Assembly (NCBI GenBank): GCA_046351215.1
Contig: JAXLYX010000008.1
Span: forward strand, 186,001 to 250,000
Length of the DNA stretch: 64,000 nt
Source: JAXLYX01 sp046351215
Lineage (GTDB): Bacteria; Myxococcota_A; Polyangia; Polyangiales; Houyiibacteriaceae
Direction: 5' to 3'
The notes under the pieces were generated by a model. The model had not been told where the DNA came from and ran no database searches. It saw only the letters and a program-made list of their open reading frames with translations. Position numbers and translations under genes: made by a program. This document shows positions 15,489 through 24,375 of this stretch, piece by piece (the stretch's first letter is position 1; the number at the start of each line of letters is the position of its first letter).

Positions 15489-16595
15489 ATGGAGATTCGC
15501 GCGGCCATCGCTCGTCGGGGAGAGCCCTTCCGGATCGAGCCCTGCGAGCTCGGAGCGCCGGCGGCCGACGAGGTCCTCGTCGCGATCGAGGCCGTCGGGC
15601 TCTGCCACACGGATCTCACGGCGAAGGAGCACGGCCTCGGCACACCGCTGCCGGCGGTGCTCGGCCACGAAGGCGTGGGCCGGATCGTCGAGCTCGGCGC
15701 CGGGGTCCAGGGCTTCGCGATCGGGGACCGCGTGCTCCTCGGCTACGGCGCCTGCGGCACCTGCCCGAGCTGTGGGAACGCACGCCTCGCGTACTGCCGT
15801 CACGGGCTCACCTTCAACCTCTTCGGCCGTCGCCTCGACGGGAGCTCGCCCGTCGCGCTCGCGGGCCAGCCGATCACCGGTCATTTCTTCGCTCAGTCGT
15901 CGTTCGCGACGCATGCGATCGCGCGCACGACGAACCTCGTCCGGCTCGACGAGGACCTCCCTCCGCACCTCATGGCGCCTCTCGCCTGCGGTCTGCAGAC
16001 GGGGCTCGCCTCCGTCGCCGATCTCCTGCGCGTCGGTCCCTCGGACACCCTCGGGATCTTCGGATGCGGCGCGGTCGGGTTCGGCGGCCTCATGGCGGCC
16101 GTGATCGCCGGCGCGAAGCGGATCGTCGTCGTCGACGTCGATCCGTCGCGGCTGGAGCTCGCTCGAGCGCTCGGTGCGACCCACGTGATCGACGCGAACC
16201 GCGAGCCCCTCGAGGCGGCGCTCCGCGACCTCGGCGGCCTCGGGCTCGCCTTCGACACGACGGGCTCGGGGAAGGTGATCGAGGCGGCGTTCGGCGCCCT
16301 CCGTCCCGCGGGCACGCTCGTCTGCGCCGGCCTCGGCAAGAAGGGCGACGCGATCGCGATCGATCCGACGACGCTCGTGACCTCGGGCCGGACGATCCGC
16401 GGGACCATCGAAGGGGATGCGAACCCCCGCGAGTTCGTGCCGCGGGCCATCGCCTGGTTCCGCCAGGGGAAGCTCCCGATCGATCGGATCGTGACGACCT
16501 ATCCCTTCGAGGCGATCGAGGATGCGGCCGAGGCGATGCGAACGCGACGGGCGATCAAGCCCGTGCTGCTCATGCCCCAGGGAGGACGATCGTGA
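15489..16595 (+). CDS. Zinc-dependent alcohol dehydrogenase (aryl-alcohol type)
   Basis: 368 residues, MDR superfamily. Catalytic zinc ligands C39 and H60-E61 are in GLCHTD and GHEG; structural zinc ligands are C89, C92, C95 and C103. The NAD-binding GIFGCGAVGFGGLMAA follows near residue 190. It resembles benzyl/aryl-alcohol dehydrogenases. Start ATG 15489 begins MEIRAAIARR, the expected family N-terminus; GGAGG lies about 13 bases upstream. It is translationally coupled (GTGA overlap) to the GXWXG protein, so the two likely act together on one substrate. Confidence 0.93.
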   Translation: MEIRAAIARRGEPFRIEPCELGAPAADEVLVAIEAVGLCHTDLTAKEHGLGTPLPAVLGHEGVGRIVELGAGVQGFAIGDRVLLGYGACGTCPSCGNARLAYCRHGLTFNLFGRRLDGSSPVALAGQPITGHFFAQSSFATHAIARTTNLVRLDEDLPPHLMAPLACGLQTGLASVADLLRVGPSDTLGIFGCGAVGFGGLMAAVIAGAKRIVVVDVDPSRLELARALGATHVIDANREPLEAALRDLGGLGLAFDTTGSGKVIEAAFGALRPAGTLVCAGLGKKGDAIAIDPTTLVTSGRTIRGTIEGDANPREFVPRAIAWFRQGKLPIDRIVTTYPFEAIEDAAEAMRTRRAIKPVLLMPQGGRS

Positions 16596-17044
16596 CGACG
16601 AATGCGAGCGAGCGCCTGCGCGCGCTGATCGAAGCGGAGAAGGCGGATCTCGAGAGCCTCTTCGCGCTCTACGACTCGCTGCCGGCCGTGCCGACCGAGC
16701 GGATGATCGGCGAATGGGAGGGTGGCTGCTTCCGGACGGGCCATGCCGGGGAGCGCCAGCTCGGCAAGATGGGCTGGATCGGCAAGTCGTTCCGTGGTCG
16801 GAACGACGTCGATCCGATCGTCGTGCGCGATGCGGAGGGCAAGCGCGTCGCGAGCGACGTGCTCGGCTCCGCGAGCCTCCGGGCGGTCGAATACCGCGGC
16901 ACGGTGACGGCGACGATGGTCTACGACCAGCATCCGATCTTCGATCACTTCCGCGCCGTCGACGAGACGACGGTCCTCGGCGTGATGGATCGCAAGGGCG
17001 AGAAGCTCCCCCTCTTCTTCTACCTGCGTCGCGTCGGGGGCTGA
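16592..17044 (+). CDS. GXWXG / DUF4334 domain protein
   Basis: 150 residues. The GEWEGG motif near residue 42 gives the GXWXG signature, and the C-terminal half (VEYRGTVTATMVYDQHPIFDHFRAVDETTVLGVMD) fits the DUF4334 domain, a combination common in actinobacteria and myxobacteria. Start GTG 16592 overlaps the dehydrogenase stop by 4 bases and has GGAGGA upstream. Function is unknown. Coupling to an alcohol dehydrogenase suggests a lipocalin-like binding or accessory role. A hairpin terminator follows 8 bases after the stop. Confidence 0.88.
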   Translation: MTTNASERLRALIEAEKADLESLFALYDSLPAVPTERMIGEWEGGCFRTGHAGERQLGKMGWIGKSFRGRNDVDPIVVRDAEGKRVASDVLGSASLRAVEYRGTVTATMVYDQHPIFDHFRAVDETTVLGVMDRKGEKLPLFFYLRRVGG

Positions 17045-17052
17045 GCCCCGAA

Positions 17053-17110
17053 GGGCCTCGTGCCATCGCGCAAGATCTTGCGCGATGGTCGTGACGCGAG
17101 GCCCCCTTTT
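17053..17110 (+). terminator. Strong intrinsic terminator with 26-bp perfect palindrome
   Basis: GGGCCTCG (17053-17060) pairs with CGAGGCCC (17097-17104) around an inner perfect palindrome at 17063-17088 centred on AAGATCTT, followed by CCTTTT. It lies just after the dehydrogenase/GXWXG operon, so it ends that transcript. The long stem with a short T-run is the clearest terminator in the window. Confidence 0.8.
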
Positions 17111-17141
17111 CGTCGCCTCCGGTCAAACCCGTGACCTTGTC

Positions 17142-17199
17142 GGACACGAGCGCGCGTTGCCTGATATGTGCATCGGCGTGTGTCCATGGCGGGGCACAC
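17142..17199. promoter_or_regulatory. Inverted half-sites upstream of AraC gene
   Basis: GGACAC (17143-17148) and GTGTCC (17180-17185) form widely spaced inverted half-sites, and GTGTGTCC/GGGGCACAC (17178-17199) forms a local imperfect hairpin directly before the AraC gene. The GGAcAC half-site resembles that in the inverted repeat before the paralogous AraC gene at 23278. This is a candidate operator; no direct evidence beyond symmetry and position. Confidence 0.35.
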
Positions 17200-17214
17200 T
17201 CGTCCGGAGGTTCC

Positions 17215-18333
17215 ATGCGCATCTCGATCGCGATCGTCCGCGCGCTCGTCGAAGAGCTCGATCGTCGAGGCCTCGACGGCGTCCGCTGTGCCACCGATGC
17301 CGGTCTCGAGGCCGCGTTGCTCGAGGACGCGACCGAGCTCATCGACATGGGGCTCTACGCGCGCATCGTGGACACGGCCCTCGAGCGTTCGGGCGACCCG
17401 CGTCTCGGGCTGCGCGTCGGCAAGGCGGCGCCTGCCGCGGCGCTCCACCTCGTCGGTCACCTCGCCGTCGCCTGCCGCACGCTCCGCGAGGCCTCGGAGC
17501 TCTTCCTGCGCTACACGCCGCTCTTGCTCGAGGGGGCGCGCTTCGACCTGCGCGTCGAGGGCGAGACCGCGATCTTCTCCTACCGCCATCCGGTGATCCC
17601 CGCGGCGCATCGGGCGTACGACGCGGAGTACTGCCTCTCCGTGATCCACGGCATCGCGAGCGGCTTCCGGCGCGGCCTCGCGGCCGACGAGGTCCGCTTC
17701 GTCCACGGGGCCCCCGAGGACGACTCCCTGTACCGCGAGGTCTTCGGCTGCCCCGTGCGCTTCGGCTGCGAGGAGAACGCGATCGCGTTCGACGCGGCGT
17801 ACCTCGACGTGCGCCAGCCGCATTCCGATCCCCCGCTGCTCGCCCTCCTGAAGCAGCGCGCCGATGCGCTGCTCGCCGAGCGCGAGGCGCCGGAGCGGCT
17901 CCCCACGCGCATCCGCGATCTCGCTCGCACGGTCGAGCGCCCCAACGCGCTCGACACGCTCGTCGTCGCGGAGGCGATCGGCCTCGGCGAGCGGACGCTG
18001 CGCAGGCAGCTCGCGCGCTCCGGCTGGACCGTGCGCGATCTCGTCGAGGACACGATGTGCGAGATGGCCACGACCATGCTCGTCGACGGCGGCCTGCCCA
18101 TCAAGGAGGTCGCCTACCGCCTCGGCTTCTCGGAGCCGAGCGCCTTCCACCGCGCCTTCAAGCGGTGGACGGGCAAGACGCCCGCCGAGCTCCGGGGTCG
18201 CGTGCGGAGCACGCCGCCGCCGGCGTTCGAGCCCGTCTCCGGCGAGCGCTCGCTCGACGAGGCGTCCGCGCTCAGGGGACGTCCAGCGTCGTCGCCACCG
18301 CCTGCACCGTGGCGCGCAGCACGGCGAGCGTGA
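17215..18333 (+). CDS. AraC-family regulator (paralogue A)
   Basis: 372 residues. The N-terminal arabinose-binding-like domain spans about residues 15-205, and the C-terminal double HTH ends in EVAYRLGFSEPSAFHRAFKRWTGKTP near 315-335. About 35 residues of low-complexity tail follow, and these overlap the end of the convergent peptidase gene by 62 bases. Start ATG 17215 follows GGAGG. It is a clear paralogue of the regulator at 23278 (same start pattern and the same HTH2 sequence). The target is unknown; autoregulation through the upstream half-sites is plausible. Confidence 0.9.
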   Translation: MRISIAIVRALVEELDRRGLDGVRCATDAGLEAALLEDATELIDMGLYARIVDTALERSGDPRLGLRVGKAAPAAALHLVGHLAVACRTLREASELFLRYTPLLLEGARFDLRVEGETAIFSYRHPVIPAAHRAYDAEYCLSVIHGIASGFRRGLAADEVRFVHGAPEDDSLYREVFGCPVRFGCEENAIAFDAAYLDVRQPHSDPPLLALLKQRADALLAEREAPERLPTRIRDLARTVERPNALDTLVVAEAIGLGERTLRRQLARSGWTVRDLVEDTMCEMATTMLVDGGLPIKEVAYRLGFSEPSAFHRAFKRWTGKTPAELRGRVRSTPPPAFEPVSGERSLDEASALRGRPASSPPPAPWRAARRA

Positions 18334-19360
18334 AGGCGTCGTCGAGCCGATCCACCGTGTCCTGCCCTTGCTGGCAGTGATACGCGACGTTCCGGAAGTT
18401 CGCGCTGTCCGTGAGCATGATCGCCGGATAGCCGTGCGCCCAGAACGGCGCGTGATCGGAGCGGCGCAGGTCGGCGACCACGTCGGAATTCAGGAGCCCG
18501 TCCGGCACGTCGAGCCGGATCGTCGGGAGCCTCATCGCCCCGCCCGCCGTCTCGAGCGCCGTCGCGAGGTCGGCCGCGTTCGAGCTCGCGACCACGGTGA
18601 TGAAGTCCCCTCGGTACTCGTTCTCCGCGAGGGTGAACGAAGGATCCGGGAAGAGGACCTCGAAGCCCGCGGGGAGCCGCTGACTGTTCGGCGTGTGGTC
18701 GGCGTAGCCGATCATCTCGGCGGAGATCATCCCGCGGATGTCGAGGGCCTGCGTCGCCGCGCGATCGGCGAAGGCCTTGGAGCCGAGCAGGCCGAGCTCC
18801 TCCTCGTCCCAGCACGCGACGAGGAGGGTGCGATCGAACGAGCCCATCGCGAGCGCGCGCGCTGCCTCGAGCACGCCCGCGACTCCCGAGCCGTCGTCGT
18901 CGGCGCCGGGGCAATTCGGGACGGAGTCGTAGTGCGCCGAGAGGATCACGATCTCGCTCGGATGCGTGGCGCCCATCTTCCATCCGAGCACGTTCGTGCC
19001 GGTGGCGTACGCGTGGAGCTCGACCTGGTAGCCGAGCGAGGCGAGGCGGGAGGCACAGAGATCGCGCACGCCGGTCGCACCCGGGCTGTCCGCGGGGCGG
19101 GGCACGGCGACCGTCACGAGATCGGCGTGGTAGCGGCTCGTCTCGAGGCAGCCGGCGAGCCCTTCGGGGCTCGCGGTCGAGCACGGGGCCGGAGGCAGGT
19201 ATCCGGTGGTGCCGGCATCCCCGGCGCCGCCACCGCTCCCGTCGTCGCAGGCGGAGAAGCCGAGCGTGACGAGGAGCGCCGCGACGAGGCCGAGCGCGAT
19301 GCGCGCGAGGAACGCGCGCTTCGAGCGCGATCGTCGCGATCGTCGGACAGGCCTCTTCAT
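18272..19360 (-). CDS. M28-family zinc peptidase, lipoprotein
   Basis: 362 residues. An Arg-rich N-terminus, a hydrophobic stretch and a lipobox LGFSAC indicate an exported lipoprotein. The M28 co-catalytic zinc ligands are recognisable: His in SAHYDSV, bridging Asp in GADDDGSGV, Glu pair in DEEELGLLG, acidic residue in SAEMIGY and a late His in YHCQQGQDT. It probably cleaves peptides or N-acyl groups in the periplasm or outside the cell. Start: ATG 19360 has GGGGGAG at 9 bases; ATG 19378 is upstream of that site. The 3' end overlaps the convergent AraC gene. Confidence 0.9.
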   Translation of the reverse strand: MKRPVRRSRRSRSKRAFLARIALGLVAALLVTLGFSACDDGSGGGAGDAGTTGYLPPAPCSTASPEGLAGCLETSRYHADLVTVAVPRPADSPGATGVRDLCASRLASLGYQVELHAYATGTNVLGWKMGATHPSEIVILSAHYDSVPNCPGADDDGSGVAGVLEAARALAMGSFDRTLLVACWDEEELGLLGSKAFADRAATQALDIRGMISAEMIGYADHTPNSQRLPAGFEVLFPDPSFTLAENEYRGDFITVVASSNAADLATALETAGGAMRLPTIRLDVPDGLLNSDVVADLRRSDHAPFWAHGYPAIMLTDSANFRNVAYHCQQGQDTVDRLDDAFTLAVLRATVQAVATTLDVP

Positions 19361-19448
19361 GCGACGCATCTCCCCCACGCCGAAGATACCGCGGTGGGCT
19401 TCGAGGGGAAGGGGGGGGCCGTGGACCGGTTCCGCGAACGGAGACGGC

Positions 19449-20735
19449 TCAACGGAGCGGCATCCCGAAGTCGGGCTTCGGTCCTCGTCCGAGGACGTAG
19501 CGATAGACCTCCGCGATCTGCGCGGCCTTCGCCTCCCAGGTGAAGAGGCGCGTCACGCGCTCGCGCGCCTTCGTGCCGAAGGTCCGGACGTCGTCCGGCG
19601 ACTCGACGAAGCGCTCGAGGGCGCGCGCGAAGCCCGCGATCACGGTCTCCCGGGAGCCGATGGCGACGCGCAGGCCCGTCTCGTCCGTCACGAGCTCGTC
19701 GGGACCCGCGTAGCCGACGACGATCGGCGCGAGGCCGAGCGCCATCGCCTCGAGCACGACGCCGCCTCCGAACTCGCGGATGCTCGGGAAGGCGAAGACG
19801 TCGGACTCGCGCAGACGATGTTGGAGCTGCTTGTGATCGATCCAGCCGTCCATGCGGACCGAGTCGCGGATCCCGAGACGATCGACGAGCGCCTCGAGCG
19901 CGGGGCGCTCGGGTCCGTCGCCGATCAGATCGAGCACGACCTTCCCCTCGCGGGCCAGGCCCGCTGCCGCCTCGAGCAGCATGTCGGCGCCCTTGTAGGG
20001 GACCATCCGGCCGATCCACGCGACGCGGAGCGGCTTCCGCACCGGGCCCGAGACGGACTCCGAGAAGCGCGAGGGATCGATCGCGTTCTCGGGCAGGTAG
20101 ATGCAGCGATCGCGGTAGCGGGGCTCGACGTCGGCGAGCGTCGCCTTCGAGCCGACGAGGATCGCCTTCGCCGCGCTCCGCGTGCCGGCGTATCCGGGGA
20201 GGAGCTTGTACGCGTCGCGCACGTAGGAGAGGAGCTCGCCTTCCTTGTGCTGCGCGTCGCGGAACTCCGAAGGCCAAGGGACTCCGCCGTTGATCGGTCC
20301 CCACACGAAGGGGACGCCGACCTTCGCGCAGCGCGTGCCGATCACGCTCGGCGTCGTCGGCGAGAGCGGCGTGACGCGGTGCACGACGTCGAATTCGCGG
20401 GCCGCGATCCGATCGCCGAATTCACGCCACACCAGGTGCTCGAAGCCGTAGTAGGCGAGGCCCCCGAAAGCCGTCGTCACCGTCCAGCCGAGGCCCGTGA
20501 CGCGGCGGATCGCCTCGCCGAGCTCGTAGAGGGGCTTCGCGACGACCTCGGAGTCGATCGCCGTGAAGTCCTTCCCCTCGACCCAGCCCGCCCGTACGAG
20601 GGCGTCTCGGTTCCGCACCTGGGTCACGACGTGGGCGTCGACGACGCGGCGCAGGGCCTCGCAGGCGGAGTAGCCGACGAGGGGAACGCTCGCCCACTCG
20701 GGATTCGCGGCCTCGGCGATCAGCAGCACGCGCAC
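19449..20735 (-). CDS. Glycosyltransferase family 4
   Basis: About 428 residues, GT-B fold. The C-terminal donor domain shows RVAWIGRMVPYKGADMLLEAA, DLIGDGPER and the E-x7-E pattern in SIREFGGGVVLEAMALG. Transfers a sugar from a nucleotide donor, probably to a surface polysaccharide or lipid. Start: GTG 20735 (VRVLLIAEAA) has GAGAGGAAG at ideal spacing; ATG 20780 is an alternative without a ribosome site. Stands alone; there is no polysaccharide cluster around it. Confidence 0.9.
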   Translation of the reverse strand: MRVLLIAEAANPEWASVPLVGYSACEALRRVVDAHVVTQVRNRDALVRAGWVEGKDFTAIDSEVVAKPLYELGEAIRRVTGLGWTVTTAFGGLAYYGFEHLVWREFGDRIAAREFDVVHRVTPLSPTTPSVIGTRCAKVGVPFVWGPINGGVPWPSEFRDAQHKEGELLSYVRDAYKLLPGYAGTRSAAKAILVGSKATLADVEPRYRDRCIYLPENAIDPSRFSESVSGPVRKPLRVAWIGRMVPYKGADMLLEAAAGLAREGKVVLDLIGDGPERPALEALVDRLGIRDSVRMDGWIDHKQLQHRLRESDVFAFPSIREFGGGVVLEAMALGLAPIVVGYAGPDELVTDETGLRVAIGSRETVIAGFARALERFVESPDDVRTFGTKARERVTRLFTWEAKAAQIAEVYRYVLGRGPKPDFGMPLR

Positions 20736-20881
20736 GTCGGTCTTCCTCTCGGCGTCGACGACCGGCGCCCGGCCGGCCATGGAGGGCGACATCCTACATC
20801 CGGGCCCGAGGGCTGCAACCGAACGGGCCCGACGCACGATCGGCAGCGCGGGGCAGCGGACTCGCGTGGTACCCATCCGTC

Positions 20882-23029
20882 ATGGTGGACGGCGGGGGCT
20901 GCGGAGGCGGCGCAGGCGGCGCAGGCGCACGGGGCGACGACAAGGGTGGCGTACGGACCGTCTCGATCCGCAGGAGCCTGATCCGGAACCTCGTGCTCCT
21001 CATCGTCGCGACGTCCGCCGCGATCCTGGTGTTGACGCTCGCCGCGTCGCAGCGCGCGGTCGAGGAGCTGAGCCGCACGATCGTGAACCGGAGCGCGGCC
21101 CGCATCGACGCCGAGCTCCGTGGCTACTTCCGGCCCGTGCTCGCCGAGCTCGACATCCTCGCCGACTGGGGCCGCGACGGGCTCCTCGACGAGCGCGATC
21201 CCTCGAAGACCTTCCCGCTCGTCCGCCCCGTGCTCCTGCGCACGCCACAGCTCTCGGCCGTGAACCTCGGTGGACCGGACGGTCACGGGTACCTCGTGCT
21301 CGAGCTCCCGGGCGCCTTCCGGACGCGCACCGTCGACCCGGCGGTGCTGCGTCGCCACGGCGAATTCGCGCTCTACGAGACCGACGGAACGCTGCGCTCC
21401 GAGTGGAACGAGAAGGTCGCCTACGATCCGCGGACGCGGCCCTGGTACCGCGCCGCGCTCGCCGTCCCCGCGGGCGAGCCCGCCTTCACCGACCCCTACC
21501 GCTTCTTCACGACCCACGACGTCGGCATGACGTTCTCGACGCGCTACCGACCTCGCGGGCAGTCCGAAGAGCGCGTGATCTCGCTCGACGTGCTGCTCGC
21601 GGACGTCTCGGACTTCACCATGCGCCTCGACGTGAGCCCGCACGGCCGTGCGCTGGTGATCACCGGGGACGGAACGGTGATCGCGCTGCCGCGCGACGCG
21701 CGGTTCGCGGATCGGGAGCATCGTCGTCGCAAGGTCCTCTCGCACGTGAGCCGTCTCGACCAGCCGGCCCTCGCGGCCGCGTACGAGGCGTGGAAGCGTG
21801 CGGGCGGAGGCGATCGCGTCCTCGCATTCGAGGCGCGGGGCGAGCGGTGGTGGGCCGGCTTCCGCTCCTTCCGCTACGGCTCGGGGAAGGCGCTCTACAT
21901 CCAGGTGGTCGTGCCGGAGCGCGACTATCTCGCCCGTTTCGAGCGGCAGCGGAACCTCATCCTGATCGTCGTCTTCCTCGCGCTGCTCGCCGCCGTCGGG
22001 CTCTCGTTGGCGATGGCGCGGGCCTACAGCCGACCGCTCGAGGTGCTCGCGCGACAGGCCGATCGGATCCGGGCGCTCGACCTCGCGGCGGTCGAGCCGC
22101 TGCCTCCCTCGCGGCTCCGCGAGGTGAACGCCCTCGCCGAGGCGCACGATCGGATGCACGCCGCGCTCGACTCCTTCTCGCGCTACGTGCCCGTCGACGT
22201 CGTGCGGGAGCTCGTGCGGCGTGGCGACGTCGCCAAGCTCGGAGGGACGAGCGCCGAGCTCAGCATCCTCTTCACGGACGTGAAGGGCTTCACGTCCGCG
22301 GCCGAGAAGCTGCCTCCCGACGTGCTCACGGCGCACGTCGCCGAGTACTTCGGCGAGATGCTCGGCATCCTCGAGGACCATCGGGCGACCGTCGACAAGC
22401 TGATCGGCGACGCGATCATGGCGTTCTGGGGCGCGCCCGTCGGCAATCCGTCGCATGCGCGCGACGCGCTCGTCGCCGTGCTCGCCTGCGTCGCCCGGCT
22501 CGACGAGCTCGGCGTGCGATGGGAGTCGGCCGGCCTCCCGACGTTCCGCACCCGCTTCGGCCTCCACACCGGCACGGTCGTCGTCGGCAACGTCGGCTCG
22601 GCCACGCGCCTCAGCTACACGATCCTCGGCGACGCCGTGAACCTCGCGTCGCGCCTCGAGGGGACGAACGGCGTCTACGGCACGACCGTGCTCTGCTCGT
22701 CGGCGTTCCGCGACGCCGTCGGCGAAGGCTTCGAGTTCCGCCTCGTCGATCGCGTGGCGGTGAAGGGACGCGTCGAGCCGGTGGCGATCTACGAGCCGCT
22801 CGGCGCCGTCGGTCGCGTCCCGGAAGCGAGGCTCGCCGCGGCGCGCACGTACGAGCAGGCGCTCGAGCGCTACGCGGCGCGCGACTTCGACGAGGCGCTG
22901 CGGCTGCTCGAGCCCCTCTCGGACGCGGGCGATGCGCCGTCGCTGCGACTCCGCGAGCTCGCGCTCGGATTGCGCGGCACGAGCCTCCCTCCCGAGTGGG
23001 ACGGGGTGACTCGTTTGACCTCGAAATAA
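20882..23029 (+). CDS. Membrane adenylate cyclase with Cache sensor
   Basis: 715 residues. TM1 is at about 33-54, a periplasmic dCache-type sensor at 55-350 (YDPRTRPWYRAA at 181-192 is a Cache hallmark), TM2 at about 358-380, a short HAMP-like linker, and a class III cyclase domain at about 455-640. Metal-binding Asp466 (FTDVKGFT) and Asp510 (DKLIGDA) are present; Lys506 and Asp584 specify adenine, and Asn587/Arg591 the transition state. So it should make cAMP in response to a small external ligand. The first 25 residues are Gly-rich; an internal GTG could be the true start. Confidence 0.93.
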   Translation: MVDGGGCGGGAGGAGARGDDKGGVRTVSIRRSLIRNLVLLIVATSAAILVLTLAASQRAVEELSRTIVNRSAARIDAELRGYFRPVLAELDILADWGRDGLLDERDPSKTFPLVRPVLLRTPQLSAVNLGGPDGHGYLVLELPGAFRTRTVDPAVLRRHGEFALYETDGTLRSEWNEKVAYDPRTRPWYRAALAVPAGEPAFTDPYRFFTTHDVGMTFSTRYRPRGQSEERVISLDVLLADVSDFTMRLDVSPHGRALVITGDGTVIALPRDARFADREHRRRKVLSHVSRLDQPALAAAYEAWKRAGGGDRVLAFEARGERWWAGFRSFRYGSGKALYIQVVVPERDYLARFERQRNLILIVVFLALLAAVGLSLAMARAYSRPLEVLARQADRIRALDLAAVEPLPPSRLREVNALAEAHDRMHAALDSFSRYVPVDVVRELVRRGDVAKLGGTSAELSILFTDVKGFTSAAEKLPPDVLTAHVAEYFGEMLGILEDHRATVDKLIGDAIMAFWGAPVGNPSHARDALVAVLACVARLDELGVRWESAGLPTFRTRFGLHTGTVVVGNVGSATRLSYTILGDAVNLASRLEGTNGVYGTTVLCSSAFRDAVGEGFEFRLVDRVAVKGRVEPVAIYEPLGAVGRVPEARLAAARTYEQALERYAARDFDEALRLLEPLSDAGDAPSLRLRELALGLRGTSLPPEWDGVTRLTSK

Positions 23030-23189
23030 GCCGTAGGGGCGAGCGTCGCGCGCGGTCAACTCGATGACGCGCGCTGCCACGTCGGCCTCCACGCGTGTCG
23101 TGGAAGCGCGAAATCCCCTGGAATCACGCGGCGGAAGACACTGCGATTGGCCCGAGCGGACAGCCTCGACTGGCTGGATCGGCCAAGAA

Positions 23190-23218
23190 ACGGAACACCC
23201 CGCGCTCTTGTGTTCCGT
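23190..23218. promoter_or_regulatory. 9-bp perfect inverted repeat before AraC gene
   Basis: ACGGAACAC (23190-23198) and GTGTTCCGT (23210-23218) are perfect arms separated by 11 bases. In the same 248-base gap, GATTGGCC (23145 and 23234) and GATCGGCC (23177) form three near-identical direct repeats. Position upstream of the AraC gene suggests operators. A terminator for the cyclase gene is less likely because no T-run follows. Confidence 0.45.
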
Positions 23219-23277
23219 AGGCCATGATAGTTTGATTGGCCAGTCCGGAACCTTCGGACCGGAACCCGAGACGTACC

Positions 23278-24285
23278 ATGGCCATCACGATCACCGCCGT
23301 TCGTGGGCTCATCGAAGAGCTCGAGCTGCGTGGACACTCCACCGAGGAGTTCTGCGCGTCGGTCGACCTGGATCCCACCCTCCTCGAGGATCCGAACGAG
23401 ACGATCCCGCACGAACAGTTCGAGCGGATCCTCGATCGGTTCGCGGGCGTCGTCCGGGATCCGAACATCGGGCTGCACATCGGCACGCGGATCCCGACGA
23501 CGGGCGGGAACGTGATCGGCTACCTCGTGCAGGCCGCCTCCACGCTGCGCGAGGCCTCGGCGCTCTTCGGTCGCTACTACCCGCTCCTCGTCGACGATCG
23601 GAAGTTCGCGATCGACCTCGACGAGGACGTGGCGACGATCAGCTACGAGAACTCCGCCGTGCCGGAGGCCCACCGCCGCCACGATGCCGAGGGGTGGATG
23701 ACGATGATCGTGCGCATGGCGCGGATCTTCGTCGCCAGCTTCGCGCCCATCGAGGTGCGCTTCCGTCATCCGGCGCCGCGTGACGCCTCGGAGCACGGGC
23801 GGGTCTTCCTCGCGCCCGTCCGCTTCGGCATGCCGCGCAACGAGATCGTCTTCGACGCCGATCTGCTCGACATCCCGCAGAAGCACGGCGATCCGAACCT
23901 GGTCGAGATCCTGAAGCGCCGCGCCGACGAGCTCCTCGCCGCGCGCGACGCGAAGACCCGCCTGCCCTCGCGCGTCCGCGACCTCGTCCGCTCCTCGGAT
24001 CGCCCGAGCGCGGTCGACACCACGGCCGTCGCCGGCGCCCTCGGCCTCACGGGCCGGACGCTGAGGCGCCACCTCGCCCAGCAGGGCACGACCTTCCGCG
24101 ACGTCGCCGAGGACGTGCTCCGCGAGATGGCCTGCGAGTCGCTCGCCGATCCGAACGTGCCGATCAAGGAGATCGCCTACCGCCTCGGCTTCTCCGAGCC
24201 GAGCACGTTCCACCGCGCCTTCAAGCGCTGGACGGGCACCACGCCCGCCTCGTTCCGCGCGAACGCCCGTCGCGGCGCGGCTTGA
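23278..24285 (+). CDS. AraC-family regulator (paralogue B)
   Basis: 335 residues. N-terminal ligand domain about residues 10-205, then two HTH motifs (TGRTLRRHLAQQG and EIAYRLGFSEPSTFHRAF). It matches the regulator at 17215 along its length but lacks the low-complexity tail. It is followed 90 bases later by an alpha/beta hydrolase on the same strand, a typical target for this regulator class. The ribosome site is weak (GGAACCCGAG). Confidence 0.9.
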   Translation: MAITITAVRGLIEELELRGHSTEEFCASVDLDPTLLEDPNETIPHEQFERILDRFAGVVRDPNIGLHIGTRIPTTGGNVIGYLVQAASTLREASALFGRYYPLLVDDRKFAIDLDEDVATISYENSAVPEAHRRHDAEGWMTMIVRMARIFVASFAPIEVRFRHPAPRDASEHGRVFLAPVRFGMPRNEIVFDADLLDIPQKHGDPNLVEILKRRADELLAARDAKTRLPSRVRDLVRSSDRPSAVDTTAVAGALGLTGRTLRRHLAQQGTTFRDVAEDVLREMACESLADPNVPIKEIAYRLGFSEPSTFHRAFKRWTGTTPASFRANARRGAA

Positions 24286-24375
24286 GCCCGGGCCTCGGGC
24301 ATTCCCCGTCGGGGGGTGGACGAGGCGGAGCCCCGTGCGCCATGCTGCGCGGCTCCGGGGGGAGAGTCGCGGTCG

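Noticed and set aside
20720..23092. Minus-strand frame of about 790 codons antisense to the adenylate cyclase
   Set aside because: No domain; the plus strand has full Cache and cyclase signatures.
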